DNA of 64,000 nt, from contig JANTQA010000012.1 in assembly GCA_027625915.1 (NCBI GenBank), forward strand, positions 13,788,501 to 13,852,500. The letters are read 5' to 3'. Origin of the DNA: Anaeramoeba flamelloides (lineage: Eukaryota; Metamonada; Anaeramoebidae). The position numbers and the translations under genes were made by a program. The notes under the pieces were generated by a model. That model was not told the DNA's origin. It was given only the letters and a program-made list of their open reading frames with translations, and did no database searches. Shown here in pieces: positions 48,230 to 60,171 of this stretch. Every line of letters begins with the position of its first letter. Within the stretch, counting starts at the first letter, position 1.

Positions 48230-49203
48230 ATGTCAAGTTCACAATCTAGTTTTGATCAAAAACCAACAATAACATCTGACACTGCACAGTCTGAGTCTCT
48301 TCAATTTCAGCTCTCGTCCAGCGATAATTGGGTTCCACCAGATTTAAGCTCACAGCCAGAAATTGATTGGCACACGCACCAGGCAAGCACTACAGAAAGT
48401 TATTTAGCTTCAACATCTCTCCAAAAATCTACAACACACCTCAATAACGAAATGAAATATCGACACATTTCGATTTCTATTCTTTTTGGAATGGTTGGGA
48501 TGGATCTAGGATCAATAATACTAATGGTTTCTAACTTGGCATTCTTTTCAAACTACTGTAAAATTAGATCCCTTTGCTTTGTTTTTTTTTTAAACACAAA
48601 CCAAAACACATTCAAAAAAATGACTTTTTTTTTTTTGATTTCTTATTTCCTTTCTTCCTTCCTTTAAACCACCCTTTCTTTATTTATTGATTTTGTCCTA
48701 TTTGAAAAAAACCCTCTTTGGTGTTGATTAAACCCCGTTTTCCAATAGTTTTTTATATACAATGGATCATGATTTTTCCAATTATTTTACTTCTTATTGC
48801 ATCGATTACGCTGCTTTCAAAAAGAAAGAAAACAGAGTTCCTTCTTTTTGTTACCATTTTTTTGCTTCAAATATCCTTATTAATTGTCTGGAACACAAAT
48901 GTCTGGGAAAACGCCTCCGACGAAATGGGCACAACGGAACTAAAGTATTATAGCATCCTTATGGGGATTTTTTTTTTAATAATGGTAGTGGCTTTATTTA
49001 AATTGCAGAATTATGGACAAGTTTTTTTTGGTACAATTTTTTCATTCCTGACTTCAATTCTTTTTCTAATATTAAGATTGGTTTGGGATACCGAAAAAAT
49101 TCTTGTTATTAATATATTGATTTTTTCAATAATTCTGAATTCTTATTTAGTTGTTGCTTCAATTATTAATAATAATAAGAAAAGCAAAATTTGTAGAATT
49201 TAA
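48230..49203 (+). CDS. Polytopic membrane protein, 260 residues, unknown family
   Basis: Exon 1 is 48230-48557 and exon 2 is 48749-49203, joined in phase 1 at a 191-bp GT...AG intron; together 260 residues. Residues 1-85 are Ser/Thr/Gln-rich and hydrophilic (MSSSQSSFDQKPTITSD), probably cytosolic. From ~86 on, about six hydrophobic segments follow, for example ILFGMVGMDLGSIILMVS, QWIMIFPIILLLIASITLL, FVTIFLLQISLLIVW, YYSILMGIFFLIMVVALF and INILIFSIILNSYLVVA, with a basic KRKK after the second and a KKSK tail. The loop NTNVWENASDEMGTT holds an NAS sequon. The in-frame TTG further upstream is not a likely start. No family was recognised. Confidence 0.75.
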
Positions 49204-49777
49204 TATAAAAATGTTAATAAAATAAATTACTTATTTAGCGGATTGATGATTTGTAGAATTGATTTTTTAAAATTTTGGGTCAGATATTGTATTTTAATTT
49301 CAATTAATTGTAACCCAAAGTTGCTTCCTGTTAATTCTTGCCCTTATTTGACATTAAAAAAAAAAAAACATATTTTAATATTTGATGAAAAAAATCCACT
49401 TTTATTAAAATATTTTATCTGTCGTTTGTAACGCATTAAACCTTTGGATTTTGGATTAATTTATTATTTTATTTTAATGAAAAAAAAATGACTCCAGAAC
49501 CTGGAATAATTATACCTTTCTCCAATATGTTACATGATTATTTACTCTAGATCTAATAATAAACTCTTCCCCAATAATTAGAGATTCTCAGCAATTTTAA
49601 AATTTTGATGAGAAATCTATAAATTAGTAATTACATTCTCTTTTCTTGGCGAATGTAGATCCTCACCAATTCTTTGTTTTTTTGCTGATAATCTGAAATA
49701 TTCCTGAAAATAGTAACAGCTTCACAAGTGTAAATATGAACTTCTTAACATAGAGTTTATTTCGAAAAAAATTGATT
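49204..49777. other. 3' flank of the membrane-protein gene
   Basis: No gene or RNA seen; a 62-codon frame at 49243 is not convincing. Confidence 0.35.
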
Positions 49778-50211
49778 TTTTTTTTTTTTTTTATTTTGAA
49801 GAGGGAGGAAATTAATTTGCTCTTATAACCGTTAGGTTTTTTTTAATTTTTGTAATAAACAGAAAATTTAAGAAATTTTCGGTTTATTTCAAAAAGTAAA
49901 AAAAAATGTCGTTAACTTTTCCAGAATTTAAAAGAATTGAGCAAAATCTTTGATTTTTCTCTATTCTTTTGAATTCTGGAAAAGCTAGGCACTCTACGGA
50001 CACTTTTCATTAGGTTTTCCAGAATTCAAAAGAATTGAGAAAAATCAAAAGATTTGACTCAATTCTTTTAAATTCTGGAAAATTGCCGTTAGTTTTTTTT
50101 TCTTCTTTTTGAAATGTAAAGAAAATTTATTTAATTTTCTTTTCATTTCAAAAATAAAAAAAAAAACCTAGGCACTCTACATCACTCTACATCACTCTAC
50201 AATACTCTCTA
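49778..50211. repeat. Palindrome array E with poly(A)-like end
   Basis: Palindromes from GTTAGGTTTT at 49831: a TTTTTGTAATAAACAGAAAA unit, a CCAGAATTTAAAAGAATTGAG-type unit closing GCTAGGCACTCTACGG, another AGAATTCAAAAGAATTGAG palindrome, and a TGAAATGTAAAGAAAA unit closing AACCTAGGCACTCTAC, which is repeated as CATCACTCTAC. On the minus strand the array follows the end of the LINE coding region and is itself followed by ~35 bp and an A16-type run (49779-49794 as T), as a 3' UTR with poly(A) would be. Confidence 0.75.
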
Positions 50212-50574
50212 ATTTATAAATTTTTGTTTAGAAATTTTAATAAAGAATCATTATTTTCTTTATCATTAACTAATGTTCAGATAAATAATGAGTCTTTATT
50301 TTTAATAATATTAAACATATTATATTTATTATTTTTATTTATTTGGATAAAAGGATTAATCCAAATTTTTTGGTTTTCTTTATAGAATCGGTAATTCCAT
50401 AAAAAATGATCTAAATCTTTATCTATTACTGAGTGATGTTTTTTTTTGCCGATTGCAAGATTTTGTTTTTATTTTATTCTTATCATAAACATAAGAATAT
50501 CTATTTAAAGAATTTGTGAAGTTTTGTAATTTTAGAATAGAAGTTGAACCCTAACATTTTAAATATTTTTTGTA

Positions 50575-50905
50575 GTTAGGTTTTTTTTAATCCGAGAAAT
50601 GAAAAGAAAATTTAAGAAATTTTCTTTTCATTTCTCGAATTAATAAAATACAGTTAACTTATCTAGAATTCCTAGGTTTTCTATTTATTTAGGAAAACAA
50701 TAGATTTTGGTTAGGTTTTCTTGAGTTTTCTGTTTCTTCTGGTAAATCAATAGATTTTTGTTAGGTTTTTTTTAATTTTTGAAATAAACCGAAAATTTAT
50801 TTAAATTTTCGGTTTATTTGGATAAGTAAAAAAAACCTAGAACACTTAACAAATAAAATAGAAAACCCCCAAAAAACCTAGGCACTCTACGGCACTCTAC
50901 AACAC
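50575..50905. repeat. Palindrome array F, inserted in the LINE frame
   Basis: Starts GTTAGGTTTTTTTTAAT with a GAGAAATGAAAAGAAAA palindrome, then nested units (TTTCTTGAGTTTTCTG; GAAATAAACCGAAAATTT and complement), closing AAAACCTAGGCACTCTACGG and a repeated CACTCTAC. It separates LINE codons that are adjacent in the 37-kb copy (the ...NNS side and the KYL side), so it arrived after the LINE. Confidence 0.8.
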
Positions 50906-51414
50906 GATTGTTTGTTTATGCTATTATTACACCTAATATTTTTTAAATATTCCTGACCTTTCCACCCAGAGCTATTTATTATCAAGATTTCTTTAAATTG
51001 GTTTAGATTCAATTCTAATAATTTTAAGGTATATATTTCCCAATGTATATTTTCATTATCTTTTTTTTAAAACTTTAAATTTTGGATATAGGTCTAAAAC
51101 CTCTAGTTTTTCTTATTTCTTTTTGAAGTTTATATCTTCTTTAATATATTGAAATTTCTACTTGGTTAATTTTTGTTTCGGTTTTATAGATTATCCTAGA
51201 GGAATATGGATTTATTTTTATAATTTTTTTTACTTTTATTTATTTATCCAAACATCAATTGAGTCGAAAACTTATAATTTAGATTAAATATACCTAATTC
51301 ATAGAATAATTGACTAATGCATACTGTTTTAACATTTTTAGTTTTACTCCATTAACTAAATTTTGTGGTTAAAAATCATTTTGATTTTTTTATAAAGTAT
51401 TTTTACTTTTTTAA

Positions 51415-52535
51415 GGGAGTAGTCATTTTTGAAAATAAATTGAAATCTTGTCCAGATCTTGAAAAATTTTTTTTTTGTAATTTGTGTTTCGACTTATGAA
51501 ATGGATGATTTAGCCTCATTTAAACAATTTATTGATTTGAGTCTCTTTTTGGAAATTCAAAATTTGCATCTTTCCAATATAAAACCAAAAAAAGTAGCCT
51601 ATTTTTTTGTTTAAGAATTAAGTTAATTCTTGAAAATGGGAAAACATATTTTTCGTTTTATGTTGAAAAGTAATTGATTTCGAAAGTATATTTTTTTATT
51701 TAGTTTCTTTTTCTTTGATTAATATTTCAATTCAAATCTCAGCCATTAAAACTATTCTTGGTTTAGGTGATTAAATAAATGAATATTCGATAGAAACTTA
51801 ACTCCAGTTTATCAATTAAATTGAGATCTATTATGCAAAAAAATTTTTTTCTTTAATGTTTTGAAAAAGTTGTTTTCTGGTTTTCAAAAAAAGAAAAAAA
51901 ATTACAAAAAAATTTTCAATTTTGAAAAATTTTTTTAAAAAATTGTTTGGTCTTATTCACAAGAATCCTTATAACAATTCAAATATTTTTTGGCAGAAAA
52001 AAAATGATTTTGAATTTTGAGGATAAAATTAACTAATTCCCAAATATCTTCAAGAAAATTTTATTTTGTAAAATCGATTTTCATCTTAAAACAAAAACAA
52101 AATTTCTGGGTAAAATTTTTAAATGACCACAAAACTTTGATTATTATAACTATTCTTCTTAAAAAAATACAATTATTTTTTCATCCGTTGAATATATCAT
52201 TTTTTTGGTTAACCAAAAGTTTTATCTTAAAGAAGAAAAAAAATCTTCATATTAATATTACTGGTAACAAAGAAATGTTATGGTCTAGTAATGATCAGAA
52301 TGACAATAAACGGGGTAAACACTTGTTATAATGTGAGAAATAAAATGAATTTATTAGTTTTCTTTTTCAGAAAAAATGGAAAAAAAAAATTGATCCAACT
52401 AAACCAATTTTCTTTTATGGGTTTCTTAGTCGATCAGAATTTTTTGACACTTGGGATCTACAAAATACGAAAGTAGAGAATACCACCAATAACATATTTT
52501 AAAATTTTGCCTTTTTGTCGTAGAAGACTAGTCCC
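51415..52535. mobile_element. 1.1-kb TTAA-flanked DNA element inside the LINE
   Basis: Flanked by TTAA at 51411-51414 and 52536-52539, with short inverted ends GGGAGTAGTC and GACTAGTCCC; the ends resemble those of the MITEs at 19755 and 20332 (GGGA...TAGTCCC). The LINE frame reads straight across one TTAA if the element is ignored, showing a clean insertion. Small open frames at 52017-52331 and 52291-52476 (+) show no transposase signature I can recognise, so it is probably a relic or a longer non-autonomous relative of the MITEs. Confidence 0.75.
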
Positions 52536-52926
52536 TTAATGTTTTTTTTTTAAATGTTTTTTTTTTCAAGCCAAATTCCTAAAAATTTTATTTCTGATAA
52601 TTGGTTTGGTTTTATGGTTTTATCAATATTTGGATTCATTTCAAATTCTTGGATAATTTTATATATTATTATTAATTTTTAGCCAATTTCTGATATTGGT
52701 ACTTGTGAAATTAAAATAAAGTCAGCTACATAGATTTGAGCATGTTGGACTAAATCTTTAATTTCTTAAATTAAAAAGTGGCTGATAAATCCAAACATTT
52801 AAGAAGAAAAAGGATATCCTTGATAAACTCCTATCCCTTCTTTTTTATAATATTTTTGTAACCAAATTTTATTTTTTTCATTTTTAATGTATTTATTGAG
52901 TGCATAATGAACTTATTTATGACTAA

Positions 52927-52977
52927 TTATATATATATATATATAGATAGATATATATATATATATATATATATATA
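52927..52977. repeat. (TA)n microsatellite
   Basis: TA dinucleotides with a short GATA interruption. Similar tracts lie at about 3967-3982, 40102-40140 and 58914-58933. Confidence 0.9.
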
Positions 52978-54219
52978 CTGATTTTTGTGATAAATAATCT
53001 GAAAAAAATTGACTCATTGTTTTTGGAGATTAATAAAGAAATATAAAAACATATTTTATTATTGATCAACATTTTCCATACAAAAATCAGTTCTTAAAGT
53101 GGTATTATGAGTAAAAAAGGAAAAAATCCAAATTTTGAAAATCATTTCAAGTCTTTTTTCAAACCTGAAAAAACAGTAATCTATGTTACCAAGTAAATCG
53201 GTCAAAAATTCAGAAAATGAAAAAACAGGATTAAAAATGGGAAACAATTCATCATTGAAACATTTACTAATGATTGAATTTTTCAAACACAAGTTGAAAT
53301 GGTTTCGAAAAGAAAAAAAAAGTAAAGTAAAAACGAAATTTTGGTTCATAAACTAAAATTAAAGAACAATTTTTTTTTTTTTGGAAACTGAATAGAACGA
53401 CAAAAGTGTATTTAAAAATTATATGTTTCATAATAAAAAAAATTTCCAAAACAATCATGTATCAAAAATAAAATCAAAAAAAAGAAAAAATCAAATGTTT
53501 CGAAAAATAATTAGTTTTATTATAATTTTTTAAACTTTGCCAAGATTAAATTTACTTGAAATTTCAAGTGTTTATTATTCCATTTCAAGTAACTTTTGTT
53601 TTGTCATTGTGATCTTTCAATTTTTTTTTTCAATATTTATTTTTATTTTAAAACTAATTTTTTTAGAAAAAAATTGGAAAAAAACTTTCCAAAAAAGTCA
53701 AAAAAAAAAATACAAAACTCAGGAGTTTTTGTTTTGATATATACATAGATGCTTTAAAAGGGTATATTTTGTTTCAAAAAAAAGATATAATTGTATTTTT
53801 ATTCTAATTAAAGAGATTAATAAAACATTAAAAAAGAAAAATAAAAAAAATTTTTTTACATAACAAGTTGAATTGGTTATTGGTCTTGTCCTTTATGTTA
53901 ATTTTTTCGAAAATTTCTAAATTGCCACGATATTAACACCTATTTGATCAATACCAAACTTGAAAAAAGTTGATCCCATTACATAATATTGTAAAATCTA
54001 AAAATCAGAAGTTAATGAGAATACAAGGCTATAACCCACCATAAAAAAATAGTTAAGTTACATCACTATTTCTCTACTTTGATATTTGGACCACCAAATA
54101 TAACCACACATTTGATTATTTTTCTTCTTCTTTACTTTTTTTTTATCTAGAAAATTTTCAATAATTACCCGCATCTCTCAAAAAAAAAATATAAATAAAT
54201 CAAACAAAAACAACAATTT
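52978..54219. other. AT-rich intergenic, no gene seen
   Basis: Open frames at 53059-53458 (-) and 53537-53737 (+) are F/K-rich and unrecognised. Confidence 0.35.
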
Positions 54220-54540
54220 TCATTTTGATCTTCAATTTAAGATCAAAATAAAATCCGAATAGAAACCAATATAATTTCACTACAACTATTTCCAATCTTT
54301 CAATAGCAATAGTAATAACACATTTTTACTAAGAGACTAACGATCTTGTAATAAAAAAAAAAATTGCAAAATAATTATGTATCATAAAAAAATTGAAAAA
54401 ACAAAGAAAAATGTGAAAAAATGAATTCAATTTTGAAATTTCCAAAATTAAAATTTGTTGTTCTAATATCCATTAAAAGCTTTTAAACATATGTAATTCA
54501 CTCACCAAAACTGCCCCACTTTAACTGGGGAATTGTTTGT
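54220..54540 (+). repeat. ~330-bp dispersed repeat, copy 2 of 4
   Basis: Contains AAAATGTGAAAAAATGAATT and AATAACACATTTTTACTAAG, then TCTAATATCCATTAAAAGC, shared in order with 55535-55900. It lies just downstream of the CDC50 stop. Confidence 0.6.
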
Positions 54541-54673
54541 ATTATTCAAAAAAATTAAACGAAATTCATTGAATTCTCTCAGATAATAAAATAGTTTTTT
54601 ATTATTGTACTTGAAACTAAAATCGTGAAAAAAATAGTAATACCAAAAGTTTTTTTTGTTATGTATAATTATA

Positions 54674-57600
54674 TTAATCGTTATACCAGTTAATCAATTT
54701 TAAATCACCCAAGAATCTTGGAGAAACTAGATGCTTTATCAAAAAAGCAATACCAACTCCAAATAAAAAAATTCCTGTTGATATATATGTCCAACAAATA
54801 AAGTAATTTTTTGAACCTGTCCAAGCAGTTGTTAAGAAAACTAGAGATTTCTTCCCCTGGAAAGATGTTGAATTATAGTTATTTTCAATTTTTGCAATAT
54901 ATTTACCCTTTTCCAAATCTTTTTCTTGCATGATACCATATAATTTTCTGAATTTTGGCAGAGATTCGACCCTCATCCAAACAATAAAATGTTCGTCAGT
55001 ATAGTTTGATTGGATCACTGTTTCATCACTTGGGTCAAGTGGTTCCTTTGGATTGTTAAATTTTTTGCCAATATCAGAATCCCAAGATATTCCTTTACTC
55101 GTGAATGAGAGATTATTTCTGTCCATATTCATTAACAAATAAGTATCTATAAACAATAAAAGAAAAAGAAAGAATTAAGAGTTTGTTGAAATTTCACATT
55201 TTCTAATAAAATACTTTGGTAAATATGATGATAAAAAGAAAGATTCATTATATAAATAAACGAAGCATGATAAAGATCTTATTATAAATCGTGCTTAAAT
55301 GTTTTATAACTTTTGTAATTTGTTAAATAAACTTTGTTTAAGTCAAAGTGGTCAAACATTTTTTTCAAATTCAATAATTTTTTATAATTTTCCTTTGGAG
55401 AACAAATAAAAAATAAGTAGAATAATACACATCAAATAATAGTTCATACTCGTCTTTAATAAAACGAAAAAATCTAAATATTTTCTCAATGATAGAAAAA
55501 GTCAAAATTTAGGGCACTATTGAAAAAAACAATAAAGTTCATTTTGATCTTCAATTAAAGATCTGAATAAAATCCCAATAGAAATAAATTTTTATTTCTG
55601 GCCAAACATTTTCACTACTTTAGTAACATTAGAATAACACCTTTTTATCAAGTGACTAACGATTTTGCAATAAAATTACAATTTACATTTGAATTACAGT
55701 CTAAAAAAAAAATCAAAAAAAAATAAAACAAAATGAGAAAAAATGTGAAAAAATGATTTCAATTTTGGAATTTCGGAAATAAATTTTTTCTTCTAATATC
55801 CATTCAAACCCTTTAAACATGTAATTAACTTTATCCACAAATGTGCCTCTTTGAAAGGAAAATTGTTTATAAACTCTTTTTCAAATAAAAGGGCACAAAA
55901 AATTTCAAGAATTATTCATAAGTGAATCAAATTAATTATAGTAACATTCTAAAATATAATAAACTCTTTAAAACATAAAAAAAACACTCAACTAAATCTT
56001 TAAAACTCATTAAAACAAAACAATAAAAATTAAAATTCAATATTTTAAAAATCGGTGGGCCCTTTTATTTGAAATGAGAAATCTCGTTTTGTAAATTGTA
56101 ATGAAAAAAATTATAAAACCAATAAAAACCTTTGAACAAGGCGAATTGGGAAAAAGTGCTCTACATTTTGTTATAAATTCTTTACACGTCAAAATTTTTA
56201 TTCTTTAAAGTCTCATTTTCAAGACAAAGCCACAATTCATCTGATATTTTGTTGGAATATTTTTTCTTTATTTTCTCTTTTCTTTGTTCCATGCATCAAT
56301 CCAATAATGGTCTTTCTTAATTCCTATTTCTAACCCATCGGAAATCAAACTTAAACTATTTCCATTTATAAACTGGTAGATTATTTCCAAATTGGTTTCT
56401 TCTTATCTTACTTTTTTTTTTCCAACTGTTCAATATCCAAAAATAAAAAAAGCAAAAAATGAAAAAATGAATAATTAAAATGAAAATCACCAATAAGTAA
56501 TTATCTTATAAACAATCAAATTCGATGGTATTGACGATTTGAGAGGTGTGCCCTTTTGTTTGAAAAATAGTTTATTTATAAAATTTTTTTAGTCAAAGGG
56601 ATCCAGTATTATTGAAGAAATAGAGCATATTCTAAGGGTTTAATTCATTATTCCCCTCAAAATAAATTTTTAATTTTTAAATCTATATCATTTTATTAAT
56701 TAATTCAAATAATTTTTTTTTTTGTATTTCGTTTTTTACTTTTTTCTTTTTTTTTAGAAAAAAAAAGTCAATTTGAAAAAAAAAATCCTTTGAAACTCCA
56801 AATTAACATTAAGAAAATTATTTCTTTAGAATTTTTTTTTAAATAAATACAATTACAATTAAAAAATCTTATTGACAATAATTTTATTTTTCTAAAGAAA
56901 TTGAGAAATTTTTGTACAAGACATTCCAATGAAAGGTGACCAAAATATTTTTTAACATTGTTTTTTTTTTGAAATTTGAGATTTTTTCAGGTATTTCTTT
57001 TATGAATATCAACTCAAATATGAAATTTATTATTTCTTATTTCTAAACACATGTCGTTTGATTCTTAATAAAAAAAGTGAATTTTTCATTTTTGGATTAC
57101 TCACTTTGAGTGAAATGGAGTTTATATTTATATTAGTTATCGTTTTTTAAATATTCTTTTTTCATTTTTCCTTTTTTTTTCTATAAAAAAAAATTATAAA
57201 TTATTTTTTCATTATTTTTTTATTTTATTTAAGTAGAGAAGAAGAATATTAATCAAATAAATGGGTCTAATTTGGTGGGTAACATATTGAAGTTGAGAAA
57301 TAGTAGTTGTAATTTAGCTTCTTCTTATATCTATTTACCATTTATTGGGATTAACTTCTGGTGGTTATAGTAATAATATTGTTTTGAAAAAAAAATACAA
57401 GAGATGAAAATAATCCTTGATAAGATTTTTGATTGTTAGTATTAGCAAAATTGGGGTATAATTTCATTTATTTAAAACCAAATCCTTTTTTTATGAATCA
57501 AACTTTTATAATTATAACTCAAAAACTTATTAGAATGATGATTAATTCGATTACATTTGTTTAAAATACTATTCAATAAATGAAAAAGCAAGTATAAAAA

Positions 57601-60171
57601 ATATTATTTTCCAAATTCATATCAAACCTCTATAAAACTCAATTTTTTTTCAAAAAAAAATGATCTACTTATGCTATCAAACAATTACTTGAGTGTTTTA
57701 TAGCCACACCCTACTTTAATGTATTTTAGGTGGGTTTATTACTAGGCTTATAAAAAATTTGATTCATAAAAAAAGGATTTGGTTTTAAATAAATGAAATT
57801 ATACCCCAATTTTACTAATACTAACAATCAAAAATCGTATCAGGGATTATTTTCATGTCTTGTATTTTTTTTTTTCAATAATTGACTTCATACTGGATCA
57901 ACTTTCGCTAAATATAGTATTTCGCAAATAGGTATTATTATGGTGGCCATCCATAAAAATTCAACTTCCAAGAAAACAACAACCAACTTCTTCAACACAA
58001 AACTTTTTAATGAACTTTTTTTATTTGTTCTTTTTGTTATTTTTTTCATCTCTTTTACTTCGTACTTTTCTTTCTCAATTTCTTGTCTTTTTTAAAAATT
58101 AACTGTTTTCCTTTTGATTTTATTTACTAAAAAGGGTCCGATTAGTTATAAATTTGGATATACTATAGCTAGGATAAAAACACTCTAAATAAATTTTAAT
58201 GTTTAAGAATGTGTCATTCAAGTGCCTTAGAGTGCCTAGATTTCTTTAATTTTTGAAATTAAAAGAAAAGTTTTGTAATTTTCTTTTTATTTCTTAAATC
58301 AAAAAAAAACCTAACAGCACTTTCGGGAGAATTTAAAAGAATTGAGAAAAAACAAAGGGTTTACTCTTTTTTTTTTTATTCTGAAAAAGTTAACATTGTT
58401 TTTTTTTTGATTTCTGAAATAAACTGAAAATTAAATAAAAAAACTAAAGGCAAATAGGGGATAGCTTTGTTTATCCACCTCTCTTCAATATAATAAAAAA
58501 AAAAAAAACAAATATTTTTAATTGTTTCAAAAAAGAAAGGAATTTATCAATACTATTATTTTCCAATTACAAAATGAAAATTTTTAGTTCACTTTCCAAA
58601 AAGTTTTTATAGTTTATAAGTTGAAAGTAAACCCAAAGATCTTAACAACATTTGTTTGGAAATGATATTTTTAGACAAAAATTAAACTTCCATTGGTAAC
58701 TTTAAGACAAAATTTTTACTCGTCTATTTTGATTGGAACTGTAATAATTAATATTCATTTTGGAAATTACAAAAAGAATTTTCATTTATTAATTGGAAAA
58801 TAACGGTAATAGAAAAACATTTTTCTTTTGAATAAATGTGGATTTTTGCTTGTTTTATTCAAATCAAATCCAAAGATCTATCACAAGACTTTCAGATTTC
58901 ATCTTAAAATAAATATATATATATATATATATATTTATACTTGGTCTTAAAATGAGGGCCTAGCGAATATAAAAGTTTATTTTGTTAAACTTGATTGAAA
59001 ATTTTGATTAAACTAGTACAATTCGAAAATTTTTTTTAATCTTTTTCAGTATTAAAATTCCACCTTTTCTAACCTAAAAATATTTGAATTTTTGAAGATC
59101 TTAAATCCAATATCAGAGAATATGGAAATGTTTGAAAGAAAAAAACATGGTAGTAATGTAATTTTTTGTACTCTTCTATTTGAGTCCACTCTTTACTGTT
59201 CTAAATACTGATACCTTAAATTTATCTGACTGATAATTAAAAAACCTCTATCTTGCCTTTTGAAAAAATTAAGATCAAGACTTTTGTTTGCCTATTTCAC
59301 AGGTATAATTTTGACTCAAGAAAAGTGACAAAGCTGATGACTTATCTTTCGGTAAGCGCAATAATACAATCAAAAATTCTTCATTTTAAAAATTGAAAAA
59401 ATAATTACTTTTTCAAAATTTGAGATCAGATCTTGGAAGAATTTCAAAATCTCTCTGATTGGACTTTTCTCGTTTCTAAGACAATTTTATTTGGTTCTCC
59501 AAATAATCATGGTAATTCTTGGTATGTGATTTTATTATAAAATTTTATTGATCAAAATTTCAATAGAAAAAAAGAAAAAAGAAAAATCATCAATCAGTTA
59601 CCATCAAATGTATTCCAGGCAATTAATCCACAGGGCTTGTAAATATATTTTTTATCCTTTTTATTATTTTTACTTTTTAATGGTTGACAGTCCGCAATGT
59701 TGTGGAAATTCGTTTCTTCTCCCCGTAGTTGGCTGTCACAACGAGACTTGAGAAACCGACGATGGTTTTGATGAAAATTTGTTAATTCATAATAAAAATA
59801 CACAGGCTTTTTCATTGTTTTTGTGATTTCTTTTGACAAGCACCAATTATAATATAATCGTCAAGTATGTGTTTTGTTATGAGATTTTGTTAACCCCTGT
59901 AAAATAAAAAAAAAGAGAGATTCCACTTACCTAAAGTTATTTCACAATTTTTCAGTCCTTTGCATTGATCATCATACCTTATACTAGAGTTAAGAAGTGG
60001 CCTCATTTGCAGTAAAAGAACCATTCCTATAATAACAAAAAGAATACTAGTAACAAATAAGATTGGAATCACAATTCGAGGCCGTAAAATTGGCTTCCAA
60101 TCTGTTAATTGCTGTTGTTTAATTTGATCTATAAATTTTATTTTTTTAACTTTTGGTTTTTGTTTGTTCAT
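54674..60171 (-). CDS. CDC50/LEM3 family flippase beta subunit
   Basis: CDC50 proteins chaperone P4-ATPases that flip phospholipids across Golgi, endosome and plasma membranes. Exons 59931-60171, 59602-59829 and 54674-55146 join in phase 1 to 313 residues (homologues ~350). Residues 11-31 (FIDQIKQQQLTDWKPILRP) match the family's FKQQRLPAWQPIL; TM1 is ~33-55. The lumenal domain has YYELTNFHQNHRRFLKSR, DSQLRG, KPCGLIAWNTFDDT, KGISWDSDI and FIVWMRVESLPKFRKLYG, with the expected Cys pairs near the start. TM2 is ~270-292, followed by a short tail. A longer in-frame start at 60228 exists, but ATG 60171 fits the family better. Intron 1 is 101 bp; intron 2 is 4455 bp and filled with repeats. The exon-2 acceptor (AAAAG at 59830) was chosen for frame and homology. 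Confidence 0.92.
55535..55900 (+). repeat. ~330-bp dispersed repeat, copy 3 of 4 (in CDC50 intron)
   Basis: Has GATCTTCAATTAAAGATC, AATAACACCTTTTTATCAAG, AAAATGTGAAAAAATGATTT and TCTAATATCCATTCAAACC in the same order as 54220-54540. Two copies in one orientation 1 kb apart flank the last CDC50 exon. Confidence 0.6.
55878..56075. mobile_element. ~200-bp MITE with TTTCAAATAAAAGGGC ends
   Basis: Left end TTTCAAATAAAAGGGCACA and right end TGGGCCCTTTTATTTGAAA are inverted. A further single end, TGTGCCCTTTTGTTTGAAAA, lies at 56547-56566, suggesting a relic or a longer version. No target duplication was resolved. Intronic in CDC50. Confidence 0.6.
57383..57885. mobile_element. ~500-bp DNA element with ~110-bp near-perfect inverted ends
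   Basis: 57390-57500 and 57770-57880 are reverse complements with only a handful of differences, including TTGATTGTTAGTATTAG and TGGGGTATAATTTCATTTAT on the left. The middle has no coding content. An older relative lies in NUF2 intron 3. Target duplication is not clear in the T-rich flanks. Intronic in CDC50. Confidence 0.78.
58221..58450. repeat. Palindrome array G (opposite orientation)
   Basis: Begins AGTGCCTTAGAGTGCCTAGA and has a TTTCTTTAATTTTTGAAATTAA / TTTTTATTTCTTAAATC palindrome ending AAAAACCTAACAGCACTTTCG, then a decayed AGAATTTAAAAGAATTGAG unit and a partial GAAATAAACTGAAAATT unit. This is the reverse of the GTTAGG...CCTAGGCACT order. Intronic in CDC50. Confidence 0.65.

Larger units (their letters stand above)
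50212..52905 (-). mobile_element. LINE copy (minus) split by two nested insertions
   Basis: Minus-strand LINE pieces at 52540-52905, about 50915-51410 and 50212-50570. The first has GIGVYQGYPF, QIYVADFILI (RT motif C with the second D replaced) and IKFLGIWLEKKN; the second has SQLFYELGIFNLNY and SSGWKGQEYLKNIRCNNS; the third has SILKLQNFTNSLNRYSYVY. All align in order with the 37-kb copy. Between the first two lies the TTAA element 51415-52535, between the last two palindrome array F. Several stops make it inactive. It ends directly in array E. Confidence 0.82.

Noticed and set aside
49831-50211. GTTAGG ends as telomere-like repeats
   Set aside because: The hexamer occurs once per unit, not in tandem, and the arrays are internal.
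52017-52476. Two overlapping plus-strand frames as piggyBac transposase exons
   Set aside because: They lie in a TTAA-flanked element but show no DDD-transposase motifs or Cys-rich end that I can recognise.
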